This document shows, piece after piece, positions 1-5,252 of a DNA stretch of 5,252 nucleotides; the first letter of the stretch is position 1, and each line of letters opens with the position of its first letter. Source of the DNA: Balneolales bacterium (lineage in GTDB: Bacteria; Bacteroidota; Rhodothermia; Balneolales; HLUCCA01). A program made the position numbers and the translations under genes. The notes beneath the pieces are model-generated. The model was not told the origin of the DNA and ran no database searches. It saw nothing but the letters and a program-made list of their open reading frames with translations. Location: NCBI GenBank assembly GCA_022565415.1, contig JAIUMT010000247.1, positions 1-5,252 on the forward strand, written 5' to 3'.

Positions 1-19
1 GCATCTCGCTTCTCTCGTT

Positions 20-105
20 CGGGAAGACTGAGGCTGTGCGCTCGTGCGGGAAGACTAAGCCTGTTCGCTCGTGCGGGAAGACTAAGCCTGTTCGCTCGTG
101 CGGGA
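20..105. repeat. 27-bp tandem repeat, three full units plus a fragment
   Basis: Three head-to-tail units of 27 bp lie at 20-46, 47-73 and 74-100, each beginning CGGGAAGACT and ending CGCTCGTG; a fragment (CGGGA) follows at 101-105. Units two and three are identical. Unit one differs from them at three positions (30, 33 and 38). A degenerate partial copy (TTCTCTCGTT) precedes the array at 10-19. Because 27 is a multiple of three, the array stays open in several frames: on the plus strand it reads as a GRLSLFARA nonapeptide repeat in the frame of base 1 and GKTKPVRSC in the frame of base 3, and on the minus strand as HERTGLVFP or ARANRLSLP. No start codon with a plausible leader or known domain accompanies any of them. 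I read it as an intergenic minisatellite 32 bp beyond the stop of the reductase gene. The end of a plus-strand gene entering from the left edge cannot be excluded. Confidence 0.9.
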
Positions 106-136
106 TCTCCTTTTCTTTGGCTAGTCGCTAAATTCA

Positions 137-913
137 TCACCCAAACAGTCCCGCGATTACTCCGCCGTCGTGACTAATCGTCTGACCCGTAACATATCCG
201 GCGTGTGGCGACATCAACCACGCCGCGAGAGTGGCTAGTTCTTCGGCGCGACCCATTCGTCCGACTGGAATATTGGCCTCCATCCCCTTTCGGGTTTCTT
301 CAAAAGACTTCCCTGATTTCCCCCGATTTTTCTCGATAACTCGCTCTATGGCGGGCGTGTCGTGCGATCCGGGTGCGATTACGTTAACAGTTACACCTTT
401 AGAAGCAACCTCCGTGGCCAGCGATTTTGCAAATCCGACCACCCCGGCTCGAAACGAGTTACTGAGCGACAACACCGGAAGCGGTTGTTTTACCGATTGT
501 GACTCCAGAAACACGATCCGTCCGTAGCCTTTGTCGACCAGCATGGGCGTTAATCGTAGAGCAAGATCGATTTTCCAGCGCATCACGAGTTGCCATGCCG
601 CATCCCAGTCGTCCATGGTGGTTTCGAGTGGCGTTCCAGTTGGCGGACCACCGGCGTTGATAAAAACCCCCTCAAACCCGTTTTTACCGGCCTCTTTCAC
701 GATAGCATCCAACGTTTCCTTATGCAGTACACTTCCTTCGATAATGGTGGTAAAATCCGACCATTCGCTGAATTTTTCGCGCAACATATCGACGCGGCGG
801 GCAACCAGAACCACATGCGCACACTCTTTAAGGAGCTGACGTGCCACGGCGTTTCCGAGTCCGCTACTGTCTCCAATTACGATAAACCGGTGATCTGAAA
901 TTTCAAGATTCAT
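137..913 (-). CDS. Atypical short-chain dehydrogenase/reductase (SDR) family protein
   Basis: A 258-residue Rossmann-fold protein, normal length for a classical SDR. Residues 10-20 (FIVIGDSSGLG) form the first strand and glycine loop; Gly14, Gly18 and Gly20 of GxxxGxG are kept, but the usual Thr before the first glycine is Ile13. VARR (37-40), NAGGPP (86-91), GRIVFLES (131-138) and VNVIAPG (176-182) are standard SDR landmarks, and the C-terminus has the usual VTGQTISHDGG (241-251). The active site is abnormal: Ser138 is present, but the YxxxK motif aligns to SNSFR (Ser151, Arg155) and the helix Asn appears to be Val110. GGPP and LSNSFRAGVVG resemble the BKR-like SDR subgroup that departs from the canonical motifs, so the annotation 3-oxoacyl-ACP reductase would be unsafe. 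Substrate unknown; probably cytosolic. I chose the ATG at 911-913 because the fold begins directly after it; an in-frame ATG at 964 would add 17 residues that do not look like the family. The leader lacks a strong Shine-Dalgarno. Transcribed divergently from the PH-domain pair. Confidence 0.92.
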   Translation of the reverse strand: MNLEISDHRFIVIGDSSGLGNAVARQLLKECAHVVLVARRVDMLREKFSEWSDFTTIIEGSVLHKETLDAIVKEAGKNGFEGVFINAGGPPTGTPLETTMDDWDAAWQLVMRWKIDLALRLTPMLVDKGYGRIVFLESQSVKQPLPVLSLSNSFRAGVVGFAKSLATEVASKGVTVNVIAPGSHDTPAIERVIEKNRGKSGKSFEETRKGMEANIPVGRMGRAEELATLAAWLMSPHAGYVTGQTISHDGGVIAGLFG

Positions 914-1054
914 GATGTTTCCATTAATGTGCGTTGTTTTACCACATAATACAGAATATGCCACGAAACTTCAGAATTCAGGCGTGAAGGATAATTAATT
1001 GCCAAGAAAATCCATTAACTTCGGTCAATTGAATCACCAGAAGTTATCAAATTC
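914..1054. promoter_or_regulatory. Divergent intergenic region between the reductase and the PH-domain pair
   Basis: These 141 bp must hold the start signals for both divergent genes, since no other gene fits here. The stretch is A/T-rich, particularly around 991-1000 (ATAATTAATT). I looked for the Bacteroidota pair (TTG near -33 and TAnnTTTG near -7). TAACTTCG at 1016-1023 matches the second element at seven of eight positions, but the nearest TTG (999-1001) is only 14 bp upstream, which is too close. I therefore mark the region but do not call a specific promoter. The promoter role is inferred from gene layout. Confidence 0.5.
1016..1046 (+). promoter_or_regulatory. Imperfect inverted repeat in the leader of the YdbS-like gene
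   Basis: TAACTTCGGT (1016-1025) pairs with ACC-A-GAAGTTA (1036-1046). This gives ten base pairs with one bulged A at 1039 and a ten-base loop that contains CAATTG. The right arm includes AGAAG, the only purine-rich stretch in the ribosome-binding window, and ends eight bases before the ATG. If transcribed, the hairpin could hide the start region; as DNA, it could be an operator. The inverted repeat is visible in the sequence, and the function is inferred. Confidence 0.4.
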
Positions 1055-1858
1055 ATGGAACCCTTTCGTAACGACAGTATCGACATCGCGCAACTTCCAA
1101 AAATGGAAGACATCCAGTTTACCAAGCTTCCGGGCGAATACCTGAGCGTGAAGCTAATTATTGTGGCGATTCAGGCCGTAATTTTGATCGGCGGATTGAT
1201 TGGATTTTTCTTCACCGTTGGCGACTCGTTTGTTTACAAAATCGAAGCCTTTGTCGCCGTAGGACTATTTATCGCCTATTTGGTCTGGTATTCCTGGCTG
1301 AGTTTTCATCGAATTGGATATCACCTGCGCGAGCGCGACATGCTCTATCACCGGGGAGTGCTATCCATCAGAACCACAGTCGTTCCCTACAACCGAATTC
1401 AGCATGTTACCATTGATGAAGGTGTTCTGATGAGGGTGTTTTCTTTGGCATCGCTAAATATTTACACAGCCGGAGGCACTAGCAGCGACCTTCACATACC
1501 CGGACTACACAAAAACACCGCCACGCGCATCAAAGAATTCCTCACCGAGGAAGTAACGGCTGGAGTGGCAACACTGGATGATGAACCGAACGAACCAATT
1601 GAGCCGGTAAATGAGCTCGATTCCCCGGTTGAAACTGCGAATAAGAATCCTGAGAAGACTACAGAACATCCCGGGCCCGAAACTGAAGACAATTTCGTGT
1701 CGTCTTTTGTTCCACACCCGCCCTCGAAACCGATTTCGAGAATCCGATCTGTAGATGATGTCCGTTCGGGCAACATCCGAAAAGCCGGATCAGCGCCCAA
1801 ATTTGATGTCACGCGCCACCTCGACGATTCCGAGAATCCTAGCGACTCCCAGAAATGA
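1055..1858 (+). CDS. YdbS-like membrane protein with one bacterial PH domain and a long disordered tail
   Basis: A 267-residue protein. Two hydrophobic segments (about 33-55 and 63-84) form a membrane hairpin. The bacterial PH domain of PF03703 (formerly DUF304) follows at about 87-163: YHLRERDMLYHRGVLS, then VVPYNRIQHVTIDEGVLMR, then LASLNIYTAGG. The arginine-isoleucine-x-x-valine core and the TAGG turn are family hallmarks. Residues 164-267 are an acidic, Pro/Ser/Glu-rich tail (for example EPNEPIEPVNE) with no hydrophobic segment, probably disordered. YdbS-type proteins usually stop near 160 residues, so the tail is an addition. The order short one-PH protein then long three-PH protein matches ydbS-ydbT of Bacillus subtilis, a sigma-W operon connected with resistance to antimicrobial compounds of other bacilli. 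Expected in the cytoplasmic membrane; the molecular activity is not known. The start at 1055 puts a short polar segment before the first membrane segment. The stop overlaps the next start by four bases. Confidence 0.88.
   Translation: MEPFRNDSIDIAQLPKMEDIQFTKLPGEYLSVKLIIVAIQAVILIGGLIGFFFTVGDSFVYKIEAFVAVGLFIAYLVWYSWLSFHRIGYHLRERDMLYHRGVLSIRTTVVPYNRIQHVTIDEGVLMRVFSLASLNIYTAGGTSSDLHIPGLHKNTATRIKEFLTEEVTAGVATLDDEPNEPIEPVNELDSPVETANKNPEKTTEHPGPETEDNFVSSFVPHPPSKPISRIRSVDDVRSGNIRKAGSAPKFDVTRHLDDSENPSDSQK
1855..1858 (+). other. ATGA stop/start overlap coupling the two PH-domain genes
   Basis: The ATG of the second gene (1855-1857) shares bases with the TGA stop (1856-1858) of the first. There is no clear Shine-Dalgarno before this ATG, so translation by ribosomes finishing the first gene is likely. 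The overlap supports one transcript and a fixed ratio between the two proteins; coupling itself is inferred. Confidence 0.85.
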
Positions 1859-3366
1859 CCGATTTTGACCTAAGCACCCCACAGCGCCAGTCGATTGCCG
1901 GAATCCTCATTTTATTCGTGGATTCTGTGTACACCAGTATCAAAGCTTTTTGGCCTTTTTTGCTCATTTTCCTCGTTCAATTCGACTCCAGCAAATTGGT
2001 GATGGCCGGAGCCGTCCTTGCCGGAGCACTTACACTTCTCGGAATTTTGGCCTGGCTCGTGTACCTGAATTTTACCTTCTATTTTGATGAGCAACGCAAG
2101 GAGTTCGTGGTGAATAGAGGGGTTCTCAAAAAAACACGGATTGCCATACACATCAGCAAAATTCAGCAGGTGAATATCAATCAGTCGATTATTCAGAGCT
2201 TGGTAAATGTATACAGTTTAGACATCGACACGGCCGGAAGTGGAACGAAAGAGGTTAGCGTACGGGCGATTAATTTCAACCTGGCCAAACATCTCAAAGA
2301 AAACCTACTCGAATTCGACGACGGAAAAAATGCGAAGTCATCCGACGAAAATGCAGATTCGATTGATTCCGGCAATGGCACACCATTTTTACACCTCAAA
2401 CCCGGACTCCTTTTCCGAATTGGAATTACCACCAAATACGGTCGCACGCTTGCCCTGATTGTGGGTTTTCTGGCAACGGCTTACGGTGCGCTTTATGATG
2501 TGATTTCAGCGTTTGAACTCGACACCGACGAGGTTGAAACGGCGATTATACGCAGTTTTGCACTGATTTCGGTCGGAATCATCATCGGTACCCTACTGGT
2601 TCTGATGTTCATCATAAATCTGGCGCGTACTTTCCTTCGCCATTACGATTTCAAAATGTACTTGCGGCGATTCTCGCTGTTCGTATCTGCGGGACTATTA
2701 GTTAAGAAAAACACTCTTATTCGTCCTGAGAAAGTTCAGGTTATAGTCGCATCGCAGAATTACTTCCAGCGGAAGATGCGGTTTTTGGAGTTGTTGATTC
2801 AGCAGGCAACGCCCATACAATCGGCTGCGGTGGCGGGATTATCATCGGTAGAGATTCCGGGTTGTCCGGATTCAGAACGCGATCATATTCTAAAAACCTT
2901 GTTCGGGGAAAAGCAATCGTATACGAACTACATCAGACCGAATTATCGGTATTTGCTCAAAGCGATGATACTTGGAGTCGTGCTTCCGGTAGGTGCGTTT
3001 CTGTCGACCGCCTATTTCACCGAATTGCAGTGGTTCGAATTTTGGTACTTTTTGCTGGCGTATGTGGCAGCAGTTAGCATAATCAGCTACTTCCGATTCA
3101 GTAATTCAAAGCTTATGATTGGCGAGGATTTCATAGCGGTGCAATCGGGAGCCTGGGATGTGACGCAGCGCATCGTGAAACCATACAAACTTCAGGGAAT
3201 CACCATCCGACAAATGGCCTGGCACAAACGATTGGATATTGGTCATGTGGTGCTTCATACAGCGTCAGGGGACGTAACATTTCGCTACGCCCCCTACGCT
3301 GCCGTAGTAGCCCTCACTAACAAATGGTTGTATCAAATCGAAGGCACATCCAAACACTGGATGTAA
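1855..3366 (+). CDS. YdbT-like membrane protein with three bacterial PH domains
   Basis: A 503-residue protein made of three repeats, each a membrane hairpin followed by a PF03703-type (DUF304) PH domain. Hydrophobic segments lie at about 31-43, 50-72, 197-216, 232-256, 366-388 and 393-413. PH domain 1 covers about 73-152 (FYFDEQRKEFVVNRGVL, HISKIQQVNINQSIIQ, LDIDTAGSG). PH domain 2 covers about 262-350 (FVSAGLLVKKNTLIRPEKVQ) and is the most diverged, with QQATP where the others have TAG/TAS. PH domain 3 covers about 414-495 (FIAVQSGAWDVTQRIVKPYKLQGITI, VVLHTASGDVTFRYAP). A polar acidic linker (154-176) separates unit 1 from unit 2. The length and the threefold plan fit the YdbT family, whose partner is the small PH protein encoded just upstream. 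The likely role is in envelope integrity or resistance to membrane-active compounds, by analogy with Bacillus ydbST; no catalytic residues can be seen. The gene ends directly against the stop codon of the convergent glnS. Confidence 0.9.
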   Translation: MTDFDLSTPQRQSIAGILILFVDSVYTSIKAFWPFLLIFLVQFDSSKLVMAGAVLAGALTLLGILAWLVYLNFTFYFDEQRKEFVVNRGVLKKTRIAIHISKIQQVNINQSIIQSLVNVYSLDIDTAGSGTKEVSVRAINFNLAKHLKENLLEFDDGKNAKSSDENADSIDSGNGTPFLHLKPGLLFRIGITTKYGRTLALIVGFLATAYGALYDVISAFELDTDEVETAIIRSFALISVGIIIGTLLVLMFIINLARTFLRHYDFKMYLRRFSLFVSAGLLVKKNTLIRPEKVQVIVASQNYFQRKMRFLELLIQQATPIQSAAVAGLSSVEIPGCPDSERDHILKTLFGEKQSYTNYIRPNYRYLLKAMILGVVLPVGAFLSTAYFTELQWFEFWYFLLAYVAAVSIISYFRFSNSKLMIGEDFIAVQSGAWDVTQRIVKPYKLQGITIRQMAWHKRLDIGHVVLHTASGDVTFRYAPYAAVVALTNKWLYQIEGTSKHWM

Positions 3367-3382
3367 CTACTTGTTTATTTTA
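3346..3382 (+). terminator. Possible weak terminator hairpin over the convergent stop codons
   Basis: ACATCCA (3346-3352) and TGGATGT (3358-3364) form a perfect seven-base-pair stem with a five-base loop; the stem includes the first base of the TAA stop of the YdbT-like gene. Six bases later, TTGTTTATTTTA (3371-3382) has nine T in twelve, so on the plus strand it resembles a poor intrinsic terminator. On the minus strand the hairpin starts just after the glnS stop but has no T-run behind it. The stem is only moderately GC-rich and may not terminate efficiently. Confidence 0.35.
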
Positions 3383-5040
3383 GCCCAGGTATCGCGAAGA
3401 CCAACCGTCTGATTGAACACCAGTTTGTCCTTTGAGGAAGTTTTGTCGGCATAATAGTAGCCTTTCCTCATGAACTGATAATGGTGTCCGGGCACGTCTT
3501 CGGCAAGAGCCGGTTCTGCATACGCTTTCTGTATAACGTTCAAAGAATCCGGATTAATATACTCTAAAAAATCTCCTTCTTCATCGGCCAGATTCTCGGA
3601 GGTAAACAATCGATCGTAATCGCGAATTTCAACGGGAATAGCGTGATCAATACTCACCCAGTGTAACGTGCCTTTGGCTTTGATGCCGGATGTATCACTT
3701 CCGCTGCGGCTATCGGGATGGTACGTACAATGAATTTCGGTTACTGTGCCATTTTCGTCCTTTTTGAAATCCTCGCAGGTGATGATGTACGCGCTTTTGA
3801 GTCGTACGCTTTTGCCCGGCGATAATCTGAAATACTTTTTGGGAGCGTCTTCCATGAAATCGTCGCGCTCGATATAAATCTCGCGGCTGAATGGAACCGA
3901 TCGGTCTCCGGTTGAGGCATCCTCAGGATTATTCTCGCTGCTAAGCTGCTCGACCTGACCTTCCGGCCAGTTTGTGATGACCACTTTAACGGGATCGAAA
4001 ACCACCATTCGGCGTTCTGATATCTTGTTGAGGTCTTCGCGGGCGCAGAATTCGAGTAGAGAAACATCAATGAGGTTGTCACGCTTGGCAACTCCGATGC
4101 GGGAACAGAATTCCCGAATCGACTTGGGAGTATAGCCCCGACGACGTAGTCCGGAAAGGGTCGGCATCCGTGGATCGTCCCATCCATCAACATGGTTCTC
4201 GGTTACCAATTGAAGCAATTTTCGCTTACTCATGATGGTGTATGAGATGTTCAAGCGGGCAAATTCGTACTGCTGCGACGGGAATAAATCCAGCTTTTCG
4301 ATAAACCAGTTGTACACTTCGCGATGCGACATAAATTCGAGCGTACAAATCGAGTGTGTAATGTTCTCGATGGCGTCGCTTTGTCCGTGGGCGAAGTCAT
4401 ACGTCGGATAAATACACCATTTGTCGTCTGTTCGGTGGTGATGCACGTGTTTGATGCGGTAAATAACGGGATCGCGCATGAGCATATTTGGGGATGTCAT
4501 GTCGATTTTGGCCCGAACAATGCGGGAACCGTCGGGAAACTCACCGGCTCGCATACGACGGAAAAGATCTTCGTTCTCTTCGGGAGTTCGGCTTCGGTAA
4601 GGACTGTCGGAACCTGCGCTAGTGGGAGTTCCTTTTAGTTTGGCAATTTCTTCTGAGGTGGAGTCATCCACATAGGCGTTTCCGTCGCGAATCAGTTTTA
4701 TAGCAAATTCGAACAGATTTTCGAAATAGTCGCTGGCGTAGAACTCGTCTTTCCATTGATATCCGAGCCATTTCACATCATTTTTGATGCTATCGACATA
4801 CTCGGTAGACTCCGTAACGGGGTTAGTATCGTCAAAACGCAGATTTGTGGCTCCGTTGTACTTCGCGGCAAGTCCGAAGTTTACTGAAATAGATTTGGCA
4901 TGACCAATATGCAGGTAGCCGTTCGGTTCGGGCGGAAATCGGGTTAATATCGAGGAGTGGCGACCTTCGGCAAGATCTTTATCAATAATTTCTTCAAGAA
5001 AATTCTTGGAAGGACGCTCTTCAGCGGAAGAATCAGACAT
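3367..5040 (-). CDS. glnS: Glutaminyl-tRNA synthetase (GlnRS)
   Basis: A cytosolic class I aminoacyl-tRNA synthetase that joins glutamine to tRNA-Gln using ATP. It has 557 residues, close to the 554 of the Escherichia coli enzyme. FPPEPNGYLHIGHAKSI (35-51) carries the HIGH signature at 44-47, in the form typical of GlnRS rather than GluRS. RFDDTNP (68-74) and YPTYDF (211-216) hold the Asp and Tyr that in the E. coli enzyme help recognise glutamine. THSICTLEF (228-236) and the KMSKS-type loop IMSKR (269-273) follow, then DDPRMPTLSGLRRRGY (288-303). The C-terminal beta-barrel anticodon-binding part runs from about 345 to the end, with KGTLHWVSIDHAIPVEIRDYDRLF (456-479) strongly conserved. All catalytic motifs are intact, so the organism should charge tRNA-Gln directly. 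I chose the ATG at 5038-5040 because NFLEEII (13-19) begins the fold shortly after it; the frame is open upstream to 5157, but those 39 residues do not resemble any GlnRS. The leader has six T next to the ATG and no Shine-Dalgarno. The gene is monocistronic within the window. Confidence 0.98.
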   Translation of the reverse strand: MSDSSAEERPSKNFLEEIIDKDLAEGRHSSILTRFPPEPNGYLHIGHAKSISVNFGLAAKYNGATNLRFDDTNPVTESTEYVDSIKNDVKWLGYQWKDEFYASDYFENLFEFAIKLIRDGNAYVDDSTSEEIAKLKGTPTSAGSDSPYRSRTPEENEDLFRRMRAGEFPDGSRIVRAKIDMTSPNMLMRDPVIYRIKHVHHHRTDDKWCIYPTYDFAHGQSDAIENITHSICTLEFMSHREVYNWFIEKLDLFPSQQYEFARLNISYTIMSKRKLLQLVTENHVDGWDDPRMPTLSGLRRRGYTPKSIREFCSRIGVAKRDNLIDVSLLEFCAREDLNKISERRMVVFDPVKVVITNWPEGQVEQLSSENNPEDASTGDRSVPFSREIYIERDDFMEDAPKKYFRLSPGKSVRLKSAYIITCEDFKKDENGTVTEIHCTYHPDSRSGSDTSGIKAKGTLHWVSIDHAIPVEIRDYDRLFTSENLADEEGDFLEYINPDSLNVIQKAYAEPALAEDVPGHHYQFMRKGYYYADKTSSKDKLVFNQTVGLRDTWAKINK

Positions 5041-5081
5041 AAAAAAGTGAGTTGTGTTACATAATATTTGATGAGAAATAT

Positions 5082-5093
5082 ACAGATATCTGT
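5082..5093. promoter_or_regulatory. Perfect 12-bp palindrome upstream of glnS
   Basis: ACAGATATCTGT reads the same on both strands and lies 42 bp before the glnS start codon, inside the likely promoter or leader. It has no loop, which suits a dimeric protein-binding site better than an RNA hairpin. It is short, so chance is a real possibility. Confidence 0.3.
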
Positions 5094-5095
5094 GC

Positions 5096-5172
5096 GAAGA
5101 TTTGTGAAAATAGCTTAATGCAAAGTGATTTTGCGTGTGTTCACAAATTTCATGCAATCTTCACAATTTTCA
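5096..5172. repeat. Three TTCACAA-type repeats upstream of glnS
   Basis: TTCACAAATTTCA (5140-5152) and TTCACAATTTTCA (5160-5172) are direct repeats that agree at 12 of 13 positions and start exactly 20 bp apart, close to two helical turns. A third, inverted copy (GAAGATTTGTGAA, 5096-5108) matches the reverse complement of the first at 10 of 13, with ATTTGTGAA shared exactly. The spacing suggests binding on one face of the helix, but no known factor is identified. Confidence 0.4.
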
Positions 5173-5252
5173 CGGTGTATGAGTCGACTTTATTGTGCAT
5201 ATTGAAACACGAAAATAGATAAGTATAAGAACCACGGCATGTAACGGTGCCC

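Larger units (their letters stand above)
5041..5252. promoter_or_regulatory. Upstream region of glnS
   Basis: These 212 bp, up to the window edge, show no gene on either strand. The A/T-rich part next to glnS should carry its promoter. Reading on the minus strand, TATTTTCG (about 5209-5216 on plus coordinates) and TATATTTC (5074-5081) each match the Bacteroidota TAnnTTTG element at seven of eight positions, but neither has a TTG at the expected distance upstream, so I do not call a start. No tRNA, riboswitch or T-box-like structure was recognised. Confidence 0.45.

Noticed and set aside
20..105. CRISPR array
   Set aside because: The units abut directly with no unique spacers between them, so this is a simple tandem repeat.
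1..139. Small minus-strand ORF from a GTG overlapping the reductase stop, reading through the 27-bp repeats (ARANRLSLP units)
   Set aside because: The GTGA overlap looks like coupling, but the product would be only a repeat translation with no domain, and other frames are open for the same reason (repeat length divisible by three).
231..898. Plus-strand open frames across the reductase gene (231-527, 531-839, 590-898)
   Set aside because: They lie antisense to a well-supported SDR gene, have low-complexity Ser/Arg/Thr-rich products and no family resemblance.
914..964. Upstream in-frame ATG that would lengthen the reductase to 275 residues
   Set aside because: The added 17 residues (beginning MAYSVLCGK) do not resemble an SDR N-terminus, and the ATG at 913 places the nucleotide-binding strand at the normal distance from the start.
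919..1018. Direct repeat TCCATTAA at 920-927 and 1011-1018 in the divergent region
   Set aside because: An eight-base match 91 bp apart in A/T-rich DNA is easily expected by chance, and it has no phasing or symmetry relative to either gene.
3741..4638. Additional open frames inside glnS (3741-4193 minus, 4324-4638 plus)
   Set aside because: Both are fully contained in glnS, whose motifs are intact throughout; their products show no recognisable domain.
5041..5157. Upstream in-frame extension of glnS by 39 residues
   Set aside because: The extra stretch is rich in His and aromatic residues, unlike any GlnRS leader, lies in the A/T-rich promoter region and would cover the palindrome and one repeat. 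The 557-residue form fits the family length.

Overview
The window looks like ordinary chromosomal DNA of a bacterium, most likely Bacteroidota. The grounds are a direct-type glutaminyl-tRNA synthetase, starts with A/T-rich leaders and no convincing Shine-Dalgarno sequence (the base before the glnS ATG is preceded by a run of six T), moderate GC by eye, and a YdbS/YdbT-type membrane pair next to housekeeping genes. The phylum is an inference; I cannot place the class.

Layout, left to right. Bases 1-136 are non-coding as far as I can support and hold a 27-bp tandem repeat (three units, two of them identical). Bases 137-913 (minus) encode an atypical short-chain dehydrogenase/reductase that keeps the dinucleotide-binding glycines but has lost the catalytic Tyr and Lys. 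Bases 914-1054 are a divergent intergenic region with an imperfect hairpin just before the next start. Bases 1055-1858 and 1855-3366 (plus) are a two-gene unit joined by an ATGA overlap. It encodes membrane proteins with bacterial PH domains (PF03703, formerly DUF304): a YdbS-like protein with one PH domain and a roughly 100-residue disordered tail, and a YdbT-like protein with three PH domains and about six membrane segments. Bases 3367-5040 (minus) encode glutaminyl-tRNA synthetase, glnS. Bases 5041-5252 are the upstream region of glnS, with a perfect 12-bp palindrome and three TTCACAA-type repeats.

The two PH-domain genes almost certainly act together in the cell envelope; in Bacillus subtilis the ydbST pair belongs to the sigma-W envelope-stress regulon and has been linked to resistance to antimicrobial compounds from other bacilli. 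glnS runs convergently into them, with the two stop codons exactly back to back and a small hairpin over the junction. The reductase is transcribed divergently from the PH pair, and nothing in the sequence ties its function to them.

I found no mobile element, CRISPR array, RNA gene, toxin-antitoxin pair or defence system, and I do not think the window holds a clear undescribed system. The points most worth a second look are the 27-bp repeat, the non-canonical active site of the reductase, the long tail of the YdbS-like protein, and the zero-gap convergent junction.
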